The notes: generated by a model from the letters alone, not told the origin. A DNA stretch of 44,212 bases from Clostridiales bacterium (GCA_031263785.1 JAISFC010000010.1:1-44212); one strand, 5' to 3'. Counted from the stretch's first letter, positions 9,975 through 20,690 are shown. Numbers and translations are program-made.

Positions 9975-11273
9975 ATGTTTAGAAAAATAACCGCGCAGCT
10001 TGAGGAATGGCGGGAAAGCCCGTATAGGAAACCGTTGATATTACAGGGCGCAAGGCAGGTCGGCAAGACGTATATCGTGTTGGAATTCGCCAGAAACCAT
10101 TATGACAACATCGTTTCGGTAAATTTCGAGCGCGAGCAGGATGCAAAAGCAATCTTTGAGGCGAGCATCGACCCGGAGGAGGTCATTCCGCGCCTTGCTC
10201 AAAACAAAAAGCAGTCGATAACAAAGGGACGCACCTTGCTTTTTCTTGACGAAATTCAAGCGTGTCCATCTGCGCTTACATCACTAAAATATTTCAACGA
10301 GAACGCCAACGATTATCACGTGATAGCTGCGGGAAGTCTGCTCGGCGTGGCGGTTGCGCATGACCAATACTCCTTTCCCGTTGGCAAGGTGAACACAAAA
10401 ACGCTGTGTCCTATGGATTTTGAGGAATTCTTAATCGCGCTCGGCAAGGGGGATTTAGCGCTCAAAATTCGAGAGCGCTTTGAAGATAACGCTCCGATGG
10501 AATCGTGGCTTCACAAGGAGCTTTTGGGACATTATCGTTCATATTTAATTATAGGCGGTATGCCGTCCTGTGTTAATCTGTTTAAAGATACGCGGGACTA
10601 TACCCTTATCCGCGATGCGCAGAACGCGATTTTGACCGATTATCTGAACGACATGAGCAAGTATAACACCGAGAACGAAATCAAAAAAACGCGGCTCACA
10701 TATTCTGCCGTATCAGCGCAGTTGTCGAAGAAGAACACTCGATTTCAATATAAACTGGTTAAAAAAGGCGGCAGGGCAAGCGAGTTTGAGAACGCAATTG
10801 AGTGGTTGGCGCTGTCCGGTATCGTGTCAAGGGTTTACAACGTAGATGCGATAAAAAAGCCTCTTGAAGACTATAAAAACATCGACAGCTTCAAGATTTT
10901 CTTTTCCGATATCGGGCTTTTGAACGCGAATAAAAACATCATCCCGGAAGACATCCTGTACGAATCGCCTGACCTTAACGATTTCAAGGGCGGCATGACC
11001 GAGAACTACGTCTGCCAGCAGCTTGTGACGGGTAGAAAAATCTTATACACATGGCACAGCGAAGGCATCGCAGAGATTGACTTTATCTACCAAGACGCGC
11101 AGGGCAAGCTAATTCTCGTCGAGGTAAAGTCGGCGGACAACACTCAGGCGAAGTCGCTGACCGCCTATGTGAAAAAGCACAAGCCAGCGTACGCAATTAA
11201 GCTTTCCACGAAGAATTTCGGGTTCGTGAACGGGATTAAAACCGTTCCGCTCTATGCGGCGTTCTGTATTTAA
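9975..11273 (+). CDS. AAA+ ATP-binding protein, DUF4143-type
   Basis: Walker A LILQGARQVGKTYIV, Walker B RTLLFLDEIQA, C-terminal nuclease-like EVKSADNTQAKSL. Promoter TTGACT-17-TATAAT upstream. Confidence 0.88.
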   Translation: MFRKITAQLEEWRESPYRKPLILQGARQVGKTYIVLEFARNHYDNIVSVNFEREQDAKAIFEASIDPEEVIPRLAQNKKQSITKGRTLLFLDEIQACPSALTSLKYFNENANDYHVIAAGSLLGVAVAHDQYSFPVGKVNTKTLCPMDFEEFLIALGKGDLALKIRERFEDNAPMESWLHKELLGHYRSYLIIGGMPSCVNLFKDTRDYTLIRDAQNAILTDYLNDMSKYNTENEIKKTRLTYSAVSAQLSKKNTRFQYKLVKKGGRASEFENAIEWLALSGIVSRVYNVDAIKKPLEDYKNIDSFKIFFSDIGLLNANKNIIPEDILYESPDLNDFKGGMTENYVCQQLVTGRKILYTWHSEGIAEIDFIYQDAQGKLILVEVKSADNTQAKSLTAYVKKHKPAYAIKLSTKNFGFVNGIKTVPLYAAFCI

Positions 11274-11297
11274 CAAAATAACAAAACTGTATTCAAT

Positions 11298-11329
11298 GGG
11301 AAGTCCGGCAAAGGCTTCCTGCTTTTTTT
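11298..11329 (+). terminator. Rho-independent terminator of the ATPase gene
   Basis: GGGAAGtccggcaaagGCTTCCtgcTTTTTTT. Confidence 0.65.
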
Positions 11330-11385
11330 ATCGAAAAGTTAGGGCATGAGAAAAGATTTTTGAGAGAGCAACATTAAAATTCCAA

Positions 11386-11462
11386 TGAGTAAATAAAATA
11401 AATTATTTAAGCAATGGGGAACGCACCACACCGAATTCCCCCTAATTTTCTTTTACCAAGCG
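11386..11462. repeat. 77-bp direct repeat, copy 2 (includes the stop codon of the convergent minus-strand gene)
   Basis: See copy 1. Confidence 0.9.
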
Positions 11463-12511
11463 TACCCTCCATATAGTACCGGCTTAAATTCATTTGCTTT
11501 ATATTCGTAAGCAAAAGCTTCCGGTATATCCCATGTAATGCCCGAAACTATTACTTCGCAGATTCCGTCATTGTTCAAATCATATATTCCCAAAATATCG
11601 TAAATGCAATAGGATTCAGATGCTGATTCTTCTTCACCTGTTGGAATTACATGTGTAAAAAGCTCCTTAACATCTTTAAAATCATCTTTTACCATACAAA
11701 TTATGGAATAAGCGCCGCCGTACTTCCGCGCTAATGTTTCTTCCGAAAACATTTCATATGCACGGCTGGCATTGGCCGCTATAAAATGCTCTACAGCGCC
11801 GTCATTATCAATATCCGCGCTAATTATTTTATCTATTTTTACCTCTGTGCCATTCACTCCTTTTTCTCTTAACAATTTTTTAACAACATCATAATACTTT
11901 GAATACTCTCCCGTATTCGTAATATTTTCCTTAACAATCGCTCCGTTTTTGGGCAAGGGATTATAATCTCCCGTGATAAATAAATATTTTTTGTAGTCTT
12001 CGCTTTCAAGCTTGTCGCCATGAACAAATTTCGGAAGATGTAAGTACCCATTACCATAAACGCTGTCAGGGAAATAACTAGTTAGATTTTCCGCTACCAT
12101 ATGATTTTGGTCAAAAGCAAAAAACCTCATATCATTTTTCCGATTCTCAACGTCATTCTCACTATTTTTTTGATTTTCGTCGTAATTCTCATCATTGTTT
12201 TTATTTTTATCAAGACTTTCAAGCCACGCATCCGTTTGTTCCGTTCGTTCCAAATTCAATTCTTCATTGCCCATATACGAATGCCACACGCCATCTTTAT
12301 ATGTACCTAAATAATATCCTCCGGCGCTAATCCAATTTTCAAATGCTTTTTCTTGCTTTATAGCATCTAATTCACTTAAAATTTCTTCTTTCTCTAAATT
12401 TAACGCCGCCATGTTTGAATTAAGTTTGTGGTTAATTAATACCATTGCAACAACAACTATCACTAACAAGCCGGTTAGTATAATCAGCATATTAACCCTT
12501 TTTTTCATCAT
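11453..12511 (-). CDS. membrane-anchored extracytoplasmic protein with FG-GAP/EF-hand-like DxDNDG motifs
   Basis: Start at MMKKRVNMLIILTGLL after GGAGG; Asn/Glu-rich linker; ADIDNDGAVEHFI and YDLNNDGICEVIV. Confidence 0.65.
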   Translation of the reverse strand: MMKKRVNMLIILTGLLVIVVVAMVLINHKLNSNMAALNLEKEEILSELDAIKQEKAFENWISAGGYYLGTYKDGVWHSYMGNEELNLERTEQTDAWLESLDKNKNNDENYDENQKNSENDVENRKNDMRFFAFDQNHMVAENLTSYFPDSVYGNGYLHLPKFVHGDKLESEDYKKYLFITGDYNPLPKNGAIVKENITNTGEYSKYYDVVKKLLREKGVNGTEVKIDKIISADIDNDGAVEHFIAANASRAYEMFSEETLARKYGGAYSIICMVKDDFKDVKELFTHVIPTGEEESASESYCIYDILGIYDLNNDGICEVIVSGITWDIPEAFAYEYKANEFKPVLYGGYAW

Positions 12512-12534
12512 TAATTCCTCCGATTCTTTTAAGG

Positions 12535-13443
12535 CTAAAAGCACAGCCGCACTGAATTCCCCGCGGGGATGGCGATTTTACGCGCTGTGACGGGCAAAGC
12601 AAGCTCGTCCGCCTCGCAATTTTTGTTCATAATCAGCTCCATAATCGCCTTAAGCGTTCCCGCCGACATGCCCGTGGTATACGAATTTAAAAGCATAAAA
12701 AGCGGGCTTTCCGTCAGCGTTTGCTTGCATAATTCCAACAGCTTGCACAGCTCGTCCTCAATTTTCCATATTTCTCCGTTGGGTCCGCGTCCATACGACG
12801 GCGGGTCCAGAATTATCGCGTCATATAGGCTATTTCTCCTTATTTCGCGCGCCACAAACTTGGCGCAGTCATCCACTATGTATCTAATCGGACGGCTTCC
12901 CGCCCCGTTTAACGCCGCGTTTTCCTTCGCCATCTGCACTATTCCGCGCGACGCGTCCACATGGCACACTTCCACTTGGGGAAAGACCTCCCCCTGTGGC
13001 ATCGCGTCCCCGTCCGACAAATCCGTGCGCCCCGCCAGCGACGCCGCGATTGTTGCTCCGCCCGTGTAGGCAAAAAGGTTCAAAACACGCACCTTTTTCC
13101 GCCCGCTCCCCTTTATCCGCTCGGCGATAAACTCCCAATTGACCGCTTGCTCCGGGAAAATCCCCATGTGTTTAAACCCCATGGGCTTAACCCAAAACTT
13201 CAAATCACCATACGAAACCGCCCATTTTTCCGGCAATTTCTTGTTAAAACTCCACTCGCCGCCGCCTTTGTCGCTCCGCGTGTACACCGCCGCCGCTGCC
13301 TCCCAACGCGGGTCCGCTTGCGGCAAATCCCAAACAGCGGTCGGGTCCGGACGAATGAAAATCTCGCTCCCCCACCGCTCCAGCCGCCGTCCACACGTCG
13401 CGTCAATCAGCTCATATTCCCGCCATTTGTCCGAAATCCTCAT
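12535..13443 (-). CDS. class I SAM-dependent RNA methyltransferase (RlmI/RlmK-like)
   Basis: VRVLNLFAYTGGATIAAS, YDAIILDPPSYGRGPNGE. Confidence 0.82.
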   Translation of the reverse strand: MRISDKWREYELIDATCGRRLERWGSEIFIRPDPTAVWDLPQADPRWEAAAAVYTRSDKGGGEWSFNKKLPEKWAVSYGDLKFWVKPMGFKHMGIFPEQAVNWEFIAERIKGSGRKKVRVLNLFAYTGGATIAASLAGRTDLSDGDAMPQGEVFPQVEVCHVDASRGIVQMAKENAALNGAGSRPIRYIVDDCAKFVAREIRRNSLYDAIILDPPSYGRGPNGEIWKIEDELCKLLELCKQTLTESPLFMLLNSYTTGMSAGTLKAIMELIMNKNCEADELALPVTARKIAIPAGNSVRLCF

Positions 13444-13445
13444 AC

Positions 13446-15560
13446 TTATCCCTTTTTACCTTTTCGCGCGGTTTTCTTGCACTCCTTGTTGCTGCACACT
13501 ATCCGCTCCTGCCCCTTAAACCGCTTTTTCACCATAACCGCCCCGCATTTTTCGCACTTTTTGTCGGTCGGCATGTCCCACGACATAAACTCACAACCGT
13601 TGCCGTTGCGCTCACAGCCGTAATAAACCTTGCCGCGCTTGCTCTTTTTGATGAGCACCTTCGCGCCGCACACGGGGCAATTTACGCCCGCCTCCACCAC
13701 AATCGCCTTGGTATTGCGACACTCCGGGAAGCCCGGGCACGCCAAAAACCGCCCATATCTCCCTATTTTATACACCATCATCCGCCCGCACTTTTCGCAC
13801 GGGATGTCGCTGACCTCGTCCTTCAGCTCCACCTGCCCTATTTCCGCCTCCGCCTTGTCCAGCGCAACGGAAAAATCGGGGTAAAAATCCCTCAACACGT
13901 CCACCCAATCGCGCTTGCCGTCCTCCACGCTATCCAGCTGCTCTTCTATGCTCGCCGTGAACTTCATATTGACGATTTTATCAAAATATTCCGCAAGCAG
14001 CCCCGCGACTATGGTCCCCAATTCCGTCGGAAAAAGCGTCTTCCCCTTGCGATTCACATACCCGCGCGAAATAATCGTGCTAATCGTCGGCGCATACGTG
14101 CTCGGTCTGCCAATCCCCTCTTCCTCCATCGCCTTTATAAGCGTCGCTTCCGTGTAATTGGGCGGAGGCGCGGTGAAATGCTGCTCGGGCACAAGCTTGC
14201 TAAGGTTCAGCCGCTGCCCTTCCGCCAAATCAGGCAGCTGCTTCGCCTTTTCCTCTTCCTCGTCCCTGCCCTCAATGTACAGCTTCATAAATCCCGCGAA
14301 CTTTATTTTCATGCCGCTCGCTCTGAAAATATAGTCGTTTGCCGTGATTTCTACGGATATCGTATCCAGCACCGCGCTCTCCATCTGGCTTGCCACAAAG
14401 CGGTCCCAAATCAATTTATAAAGCTTATAAAGTGGCGCGTCCATCGAGTTTTTCGCCAATTCCGGCGTGATTTCGACATACGTCGGACGGACCGCCTCGT
14501 GTGCGTCCTGCGCGTTCTTTTTTGAGCGATAAAAACGCGGCGAACCCGGCAAAAATTTATCGCCGTACTCATTTTTTATGAACCCGCGCACCGCCCCCAA
14601 CGCCTCGTTGGAAATGCGCAGAGAATCGGTACGCATGTAGGTAATCAGCCCGACTACGCCACGCCCCGGGATATTCACGCCCTCGTACAGCTGCTGCGCC
14701 AGCGACATTGTGCGCTTAGAGTTGAAATTGAGCTTGCGCGACGCCTCCTGCTGCAGCGTACTCGTGATAAACGGCGGCGCGGGATTCCGCTTCTTTTCCG
14801 CCCTTTTGACCGACTTCACCACATAGTCCGCGCCCTTCAGCTCGGCGAGAATCCCGTCCGTCTGGCGCTTGTCCTCCAGCGCGATTTTCTTCTCCTTGCC
14901 GTGGAAACGCGCGCTGAACTTCTCCTTAAACAGCGCGTCAATCGTCCAATACTCCTGCGGCTCAAACGCGTCAATTTCGCGCTGACGCCGAACAATCATG
15001 TCCGTCGCAACCGACTGGACACGCCCCGCGGAAAGCCCCTTCTTAACCTTGCGCCACAAAATAGGGCTTATCTTATACCCCACCACGCGGTCGAGAACAC
15101 GCCGCGCCTGCTGCGCATCCACAAGATTTTTGTCAATATCACGCGCGTTTTTTATCGAATCCTTGACCGCCGTCTTGGTAATCTCGTTAAAAGCAATGCG
15201 CGCCGTCTTGCTCTCGTCAACGTTCAACACCTTCGAGAGATGCCACGAAATCGCCTCGCCCTCGCGGTCAGGGTCAGTCGCGAGATACACTTTCTGCGCG
15301 ACTTTCGCCTGCTTTTTCAGCTTGGCAAGTAGCTCGCCCTTCCCGCGCACGGTGATATATCGCGGCTCAAAATCATGCTCAATATCAACGCCCAGCTGGC
15401 TTTTCGGCAAGTCGCGCAAATGCCCCATACATGCCTCAACTTTATAATTTGAACCCAAATATTTAGCGATTGTCCGCGCCTTTGACGGCGACTCCACTAT
15501 CACCAAATATTTTTTTGACGCACTTACTTTCGACGAACCCGCCACCCTTGTATTAGCCAA
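13446..15560 (-). CDS. topA: DNA topoisomerase I
   Basis: YLVIVESPSKARTIAKYLG, Toprim, active site YMRTDSLRISNEA, C-terminal zinc-ribbon repeats. Confidence 0.97.
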   Translation of the reverse strand: MANTRVAGSSKVSASKKYLVIVESPSKARTIAKYLGSNYKVEACMGHLRDLPKSQLGVDIEHDFEPRYITVRGKGELLAKLKKQAKVAQKVYLATDPDREGEAISWHLSKVLNVDESKTARIAFNEITKTAVKDSIKNARDIDKNLVDAQQARRVLDRVVGYKISPILWRKVKKGLSAGRVQSVATDMIVRRQREIDAFEPQEYWTIDALFKEKFSARFHGKEKKIALEDKRQTDGILAELKGADYVVKSVKRAEKKRNPAPPFITSTLQQEASRKLNFNSKRTMSLAQQLYEGVNIPGRGVVGLITYMRTDSLRISNEALGAVRGFIKNEYGDKFLPGSPRFYRSKKNAQDAHEAVRPTYVEITPELAKNSMDAPLYKLYKLIWDRFVASQMESAVLDTISVEITANDYIFRASGMKIKFAGFMKLYIEGRDEEEEKAKQLPDLAEGQRLNLSKLVPEQHFTAPPPNYTEATLIKAMEEEGIGRPSTYAPTISTIISRGYVNRKGKTLFPTELGTIVAGLLAEYFDKIVNMKFTASIEEQLDSVEDGKRDWVDVLRDFYPDFSVALDKAEAEIGQVELKDEVSDIPCEKCGRMMVYKIGRYGRFLACPGFPECRNTKAIVVEAGVNCPVCGAKVLIKKSKRGKVYYGCERNGNGCEFMSWDMPTDKKCEKCGAVMVKKRFKGQERIVCSNKECKKTARKGKKG

Positions 15561-15653
15561 ATAAAAACCCCTTTATTTTTCTATGCGCCGCGGAAGCCGG
15601 ACGCCAACGCGCCGGACGCACCTATTCAAGCCAATTTCGCCCTCGCTGTGATG

Positions 15654-16760
15654 CTAGCTCGTTTTGATGTAGTTCTTCCCGGACACCTTCCTTATTTTAC
15701 CCCAAATTTCTAAGATTGTCAACAGTGCATTTATCTCCTGCGCGCTCAGCCCTGTCAAATTCACCAAATCATCGGTGTTTTTAGGCTCGTTTTTGTCCAG
15801 CGCCGCCACTATCTTTTTCTGGTCCGGCGAAAGCTCACGCCCCTTGACGGCTTTGTGCACCTCCAAATCACCGCTGCTCTCCTTCGCGTCAATGCCTATG
15901 TCACGCAGCAGGTCCTCCGCGCACGTCATCATCCGCGCGCCCTTTTGGAGCATTTCAATGTTCCCGCTCCCCCGCTCGTTGTCGAGGTTCGTGGGCAGAG
16001 TATACACCACGCGCCCTTGCTTCCACGCCAAATCAGCGGTTATCCTGCTCCCGCTCGACTTTGTGCATTCCACCACAACCGTCCCCAGCGACATACCGCA
16101 TATAAGCCGATTTCGGGCGGGAAAAAGCATCGACAGCGGCTTCGTCCCCGGCGGATGTTCGGAAACCACCGCCCCGCTCTTCTCAATCATTTGCTTGAGC
16201 TTGCCGTTTTCGGGCGGGTACAGCACATCCACGCCGCAGCCAAGCACCGCTATCGTTCGCCCGCTCGCCATAATCGCGCCCTTGTGCGCTATGCTATCAA
16301 TCCCGCGCGCCATGCCGCTGACAATCACACAGCCGTTCTCCGCAAGCCTGTAGGCTATCTTTTCCGCGTATCTCTCGCCATAATGGGAAAAATTCCGCGC
16401 TCCTACCATCGCAATGGGATAGATTAGCTGGCGGAGGTTGCCCACGTAATACAAAAGCGTGGGCGCATCGGGGAGGTCGCGCAAAAGAGGCGGATAATCG
16501 CAGTCTTCGTACTGCAACAGCCCAATCTCCTTCTCTTCGCACTCGGCGAAGATTTTTTTGGCAAGGTCAAGGTCCTTGTCCGATAGCAAATCGACCATTT
16601 TCGGCGCGATTTCACTTGCCGCCAGCTCCTGAGGCGTCGCCTCGAAAACCTTCTTCGCGCTACCGAAAACACGCAACGCATTGCACCTCTCACAGGCGTT
16701 CGCGCGCGCCACCGATGAGAGCCACACATCATAAATTAATTGTTCGTCTAACTTTTTCAT
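15654..16760 (-). CDS. dprA: DNA processing protein DprA/Smf
   Basis: VGARNFSHYGERYAEKIAYRLAENGCVIVSGMARGIDSIAHKGA; C-terminal winged-helix-like domain. Confidence 0.93.
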   Translation of the reverse strand: MKKLDEQLIYDVWLSSVARANACERCNALRVFGSAKKVFEATPQELAASEIAPKMVDLLSDKDLDLAKKIFAECEEKEIGLLQYEDCDYPPLLRDLPDAPTLLYYVGNLRQLIYPIAMVGARNFSHYGERYAEKIAYRLAENGCVIVSGMARGIDSIAHKGAIMASGRTIAVLGCGVDVLYPPENGKLKQMIEKSGAVVSEHPPGTKPLSMLFPARNRLICGMSLGTVVVECTKSSGSRITADLAWKQGRVVYTLPTNLDNERGSGNIEMLQKGARMMTCAEDLLRDIGIDAKESSGDLEVHKAVKGRELSPDQKKIVAALDKNEPKNTDDLVNLTGLSAQEINALLTILEIWGKIRKVSGKNYIKTS

Positions 16761-17571
16761 ATATTATCACCCCTGTCGCAATAGAAACATTTAAAGATTC
16801 TCCGCCGAATATCGGGATTTTCACCCGCGTCTCGCATTCCGCCAAGACGTTTTCACTAATACCACGCGCCTCACTGCCCACAACAATCGCCGTCTTGCCG
16901 CTTAAATCCGCGTCGTACAGCATGTTATCACCATCGACGCAAGCCGCAATTCCACGAAATTTGCCCTCCCTAATCAATAAGGGTAAATCGCTGTCCGGCA
17001 TGACTAAAAGCCGAAAAATCGCTCCCATTGTAGCCCTCACCACCTTCCCGCCGTATGGGTCCGCGCAACCCGCAGACAGCGCCACCGCCTCAACTCCGGC
17101 GCACTCAGCCGTGCGGATTATCGTCCCCAAATTTCCCGGTTCAGATATCCCGTCACACATGACAATATTGCTCTTTCCCGCAATATCAGCGGCGTTCGCG
17201 CGGGGCGGTATCTTGCATACCACCAACACCCCCTGCGAATTTCGGGTTTCGGCAATGGCGTCAAACACCTGCGGCGGGACATAACGTACAAAATCCTTGC
17301 CCCGCTCCGAAATATCCCCGAAAATCTCCCTTATTTCCGCCTCCTGCTTGCAGGTTACGACATATTGCACCTCCGCCCGCGAATTGTCTTCCCTAAGGGC
17401 TTCGCTTGCAAGCCGCACGCCCTCTCCGACGAAAATCCCTGTTTCATCACGATATTTCCGCATTTGCAATTTCTTTATTAGCTTTATTTCTTCCTTGTTC
17501 AAATTCTGCTTTCCTCCCCTAAACGGCATTGTACTGCGTTTGCATCTGATAACCGCAAGGTTTACAATCAC
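16729..17571 (-). CDS. TrmH/SpoU-family RNA methyltransferase
   Basis: VMCDGISEPGNLGTIIRTAECAGVEAVALSAGCADPYGGKVVRATMGA; AIVVGSEARGIS; LNVSIATGVIIYE. Start uncertain (17571, ATG 17529, or a downstream TTG after GGGGAGG). Confidence 0.9.
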   Translation of the reverse strand: MIVNLAVIRCKRSTMPFRGGKQNLNKEEIKLIKKLQMRKYRDETGIFVGEGVRLASEALREDNSRAEVQYVVTCKQEAEIREIFGDISERGKDFVRYVPPQVFDAIAETRNSQGVLVVCKIPPRANAADIAGKSNIVMCDGISEPGNLGTIIRTAECAGVEAVALSAGCADPYGGKVVRATMGAIFRLLVMPDSDLPLLIREGKFRGIAACVDGDNMLYDADLSGKTAIVVGSEARGISENVLAECETRVKIPIFGGESLNVSIATGVIIYEKVRRTINL

Positions 17572-17731
17572 GCAATTTACACCGCCGCCGCCTCTATTGT
17601 ATACTATATGTGCAATTTTGTCAAGAAAAAAGACTTTCTGACTGTCAATTTGCTTTGCAAAAATAATGCTTGCAACGACAGCCTGTCTGTGGTATAATTA
17701 TTGCAGGTTCAAAAGAAAGGGGCATAATAAA

Positions 17732-18271
17732 TTGAGTAAAAAATTTTTGTGGTTAATTATCGCCGTAGTTGCGATATTGGGCGTGTATTTTGCCTTTTTT
17801 AATAAAACTGCCACAACACGTAGCGATATATTATTTGAGGATTCGTACATATACCACGAATGGGAAATTGCGGGATTTGAATATACAGGAAACGTGATTC
17901 TCGTCGACGGAAGTATTTACAGCTTTAGCTTCAGCGAAAAAGACGAATATTCCACGACTTTGTCCGAAGATTTAAAAGAGATGAATAAATATATTTTGAA
18001 AAATGCGAAGCTTGAAACGACAAGAGTTTCTAATGATGATTTAGCGAAAATGATAGAGTACGCCGCACAAATTGACGCCGATAAATACATAGAAGGGACA
18101 ATCGTAGGCGCCGATATGGGTTCAAGCGTTATTCAAATATATGATTATGAGACTAATAGTAAGATTTTGCTAAAGGAGTCTGGAGATTTTTCATCGGAAA
18201 ACACAAGCCCGCATGCAGAGGATTTGGTGCAGCTAATCGAAAAATACAGATATGAGATTCACGGATATTAG
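17732..18271 (+). CDS. hypothetical membrane-anchored protein
   Basis: TTG start after AAAGGGG: LSKKFLWLIIAVVAILGVYFAFF (TM). Confidence 0.6.
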   Translation: MSKKFLWLIIAVVAILGVYFAFFNKTATTRSDILFEDSYIYHEWEIAGFEYTGNVILVDGSIYSFSFSEKDEYSTTLSEDLKEMNKYILKNAKLETTRVSNDDLAKMIEYAAQIDADKYIEGTIVGADMGSSVIQIYDYETNSKILLKESGDFSSENTSPHAEDLVQLIEKYRYEIHGY

Positions 18272-18322
18272 ACTAAAATCGCATATATAACAGCTTTGTT
18301 TTTCGAGGGTCTATTTGTTGTT

Positions 18323-19195
18323 TTAGTCATTGTTATCAGTGCCTTTAGCAATGACGTCGGTAAGTAATTTAGCAAAATCAAGGGCGTTCATCTTAGTTAT
18401 GACGGGCTTTCCCGTTTCTCTTTCAACCTCACGCCTTGCTATCCCCGCAACCTTGCCGCCACGCTTGGCAATATCCAAATTCTCATCGAAATTCTCGGGT
18501 TTTTCCTCTTTTGATATAGCGGTCGTTGTCGCTTCCGCAAGCTGATTTATCGTGAGTTCAAGCATCGACATATTATCACGCAGATTTTCCTTTTTAAGCC
18601 CTTTATGGTCTTTATATTGACGGGTGGTCATGCCACTCCAATTACGAGTGATTTCGTCCGTTAAAATGGCATATTCTTTGCCCTTTGCAACGCCGCCTTT
18701 ATCCCATTCGTCCGTCAAGTCCTTTCGCACCTGAACAGCCTGCAAACGCTGATTTATCCACGCGGGAGAATAGCCCTTTTTGAGGTATGTAGATAATGCT
18801 CTGTCAATTGCCAATTCAGGGTCGATGGTTTCGTCAATACGTTCTTTCCCCGCTTCTGCAAGCCACATTTTGAACGGTTCGGCTTTTTTAGAAGGAATAG
18901 ATTGGATTATTCGCAAAATTCCATCGATTTTAGCGACATCTGTAAATCGCATTTTGCCGTCATACGCTTTCATTTTCAACCGGTTACAGATTGTAACCGG
19001 TTCATTTCCCTCTTCAATTAAGCGATGTTTTAGGACTTTCCAATAATTTCTTGCTAAATCGTGCGTTGGTTGTTCCGTCAAAATTTCGCAAACGTCGACA
19101 ATAGAAAAATACCATTCTTCTTGGCTCGCATCCCAAACGGAGCGAATTTCTTTGCCTTCAAACAGCTGAAGTTTATTATTATCATTCATTTTCAA
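18323..19195 (-). CDS. Bro-N domain protein, DinD-like
   Basis: FEGKEIRSVWDASQEEWYFSIVDVCEILTEQ...IQSIPSKKAEPFKMWLAEAGKERIDE. Confidence 0.8.
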   Translation of the reverse strand: MKMNDNNKLQLFEGKEIRSVWDASQEEWYFSIVDVCEILTEQPTHDLARNYWKVLKHRLIEEGNEPVTICNRLKMKAYDGKMRFTDVAKIDGILRIIQSIPSKKAEPFKMWLAEAGKERIDETIDPELAIDRALSTYLKKGYSPAWINQRLQAVQVRKDLTDEWDKGGVAKGKEYAILTDEITRNWSGMTTRQYKDHKGLKKENLRDNMSMLELTINQLAEATTTAISKEEKPENFDENLDIAKRGGKVAGIARREVERETGKPVITKMNALDFAKLLTDVIAKGTDNND

Positions 19196-19273
19196 TCACC
19201 AAATACATTATATACGTCCATTGATAATTTGTCAATACATTTGTGTAAGAGCATATTTCCCGCATTATAAGCG

Positions 19274-20452
19274 TTAAAACTCTGCATCTATTCCCCGACC
19301 ACGCCTTGCTTGCCGACGACGTTCCCGCCTGTGCAATATCCCACTTAAATCGGGGAGAATTGCCGTCAATAACGTCATCGCCGTCGTTATTAAAGCCAAA
19401 ATTAGCGCGTAAACCATTGCGTTGAGCGGCGGTACCTCCGATACCAACGGGCGGAAATTGGAAAAGGCGGTGGTAATCGTGGTTGACACGTTCGCCATCA
19501 GAAATTTTGCCCCAAAAAACGCGTATACAGCCGCGAAAACTCCCTGGACGGCTTTGAGCGCCACGTATCTGCACTTAAATCTGCCGCCGGAGGGCAGGAA
19601 TTCAAAGGTCTGCATGCTGACGCACAAACCGCCGAAGGTGACCAAAAATGCCGCAATTGCAATGATAATATGCCATGACATCGCTGTCGGCGCGGAGGCG
19701 AGCATGGCGGTACCGCGCGTCATTTCCAATAGCCCCGCCAGCACAGACGCGGCGGCGGGCGGAATATTCAGCGAGACCAACGCCGTCTGAACAAGCCGTA
19801 TAATTGCCGAAAATAACACGATATACGCGCACACGGTCGCGAGCGAAACCACGGACTCGCGCACCGCGCTTTCATCTCCGCTCGGCGCCTCAGCGTTCGG
19901 CGCAGCAGGCGGAATTCTGCGCTTTTTTGAGGACATGACCAAAAATAATCCCAGCGTCACTGCCGAAAGAATGTGCGCGGCGTACAAAATAACGCCCGCC
20001 ATAAACGACCTGAATAAGCCCGCTCCCACCGCTCCCATGATAAACAGCGGTCCCGAATTGTTGCAGAAAATAGCCATTTTTTCCGCCTCGTCGCGCGTGA
20101 TTAGCTTGCTTTTTAATAGGTCCGCCGCGATTTTCGCTCCCATCGGATAGCCGCTCAACAGCCCCGCGACAAACGCGAACACATATGGCGGCAGACGACG
20201 GGAAAACGCCTGTATAACGCCTAAATCTATCAACGCGCGGATTAGTATCATGAACGGTAGCAGCGACGGGATTATTACGCGCGCGCACAAATCCACGCCT
20301 TCCTTTGCCCCCATGATTGCACTGCTTGGCGCAACGACAACGGCGGCGGCGACCGCGGCGATGACAAATATAAGCGTCCCACGCCTTAGCTTCGGGCTTA
20401 ACAAAACCGCATTTCCACCCGCTTTTCGGCTCCTAAATGCCACTACTTTCAT
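19274..20452 (-). CDS. ylbJ: sporulation integral membrane protein YlbJ (nucleoside recognition/Gate domain)
   Basis: CARVIIPSLLPFMILIRALIDLG, GLLSGYPMGAKIAADL, FCNNSGPLFIMGAVGAGLF. Confidence 0.85.
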   Translation of the reverse strand: MKVVAFRSRKAGGNAVLLSPKLRRGTLIFVIAAVAAAVVVAPSSAIMGAKEGVDLCARVIIPSLLPFMILIRALIDLGVIQAFSRRLPPYVFAFVAGLLSGYPMGAKIAADLLKSKLITRDEAEKMAIFCNNSGPLFIMGAVGAGLFRSFMAGVILYAAHILSAVTLGLFLVMSSKKRRIPPAAPNAEAPSGDESAVRESVVSLATVCAYIVLFSAIIRLVQTALVSLNIPPAAASVLAGLLEMTRGTAMLASAPTAMSWHIIIAIAAFLVTFGGLCVSMQTFEFLPSGGRFKCRYVALKAVQGVFAAVYAFFGAKFLMANVSTTITTAFSNFRPLVSEVPPLNAMVYALILALITTAMTLLTAILPDLSGILHRRERRRQARRGRGIDAEF

Positions 20453-20653
20453 TACCTCACCTCCGCCTCAACTACTGTTTTGTTTGCAATTTACCTTTCC
20501 CATTCTTTACTTTACATTACCAACTACTAATAGTATACTATTTGCAAAACGGATATATTTTACTTTACATTTTCGCGATTTAAAAAGACCCGTTGAGAAA
20601 AAAATCTGCATAGATTGTCAAGTAAACCACAAAAATCCACAATAAAATCCGGA

Positions 20654-20690
20654 AGAAAAAAACCGCAAGGAAGTTAATCTTCCTCACGGC
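20654..20690 (-). terminator. Rho-independent terminator for the 852-aa gene
   Basis: Minus strand GCCGTGAGGAAG-ATTAA-CTTCCTTGCGGT-TTTTTT. Confidence 0.8.
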
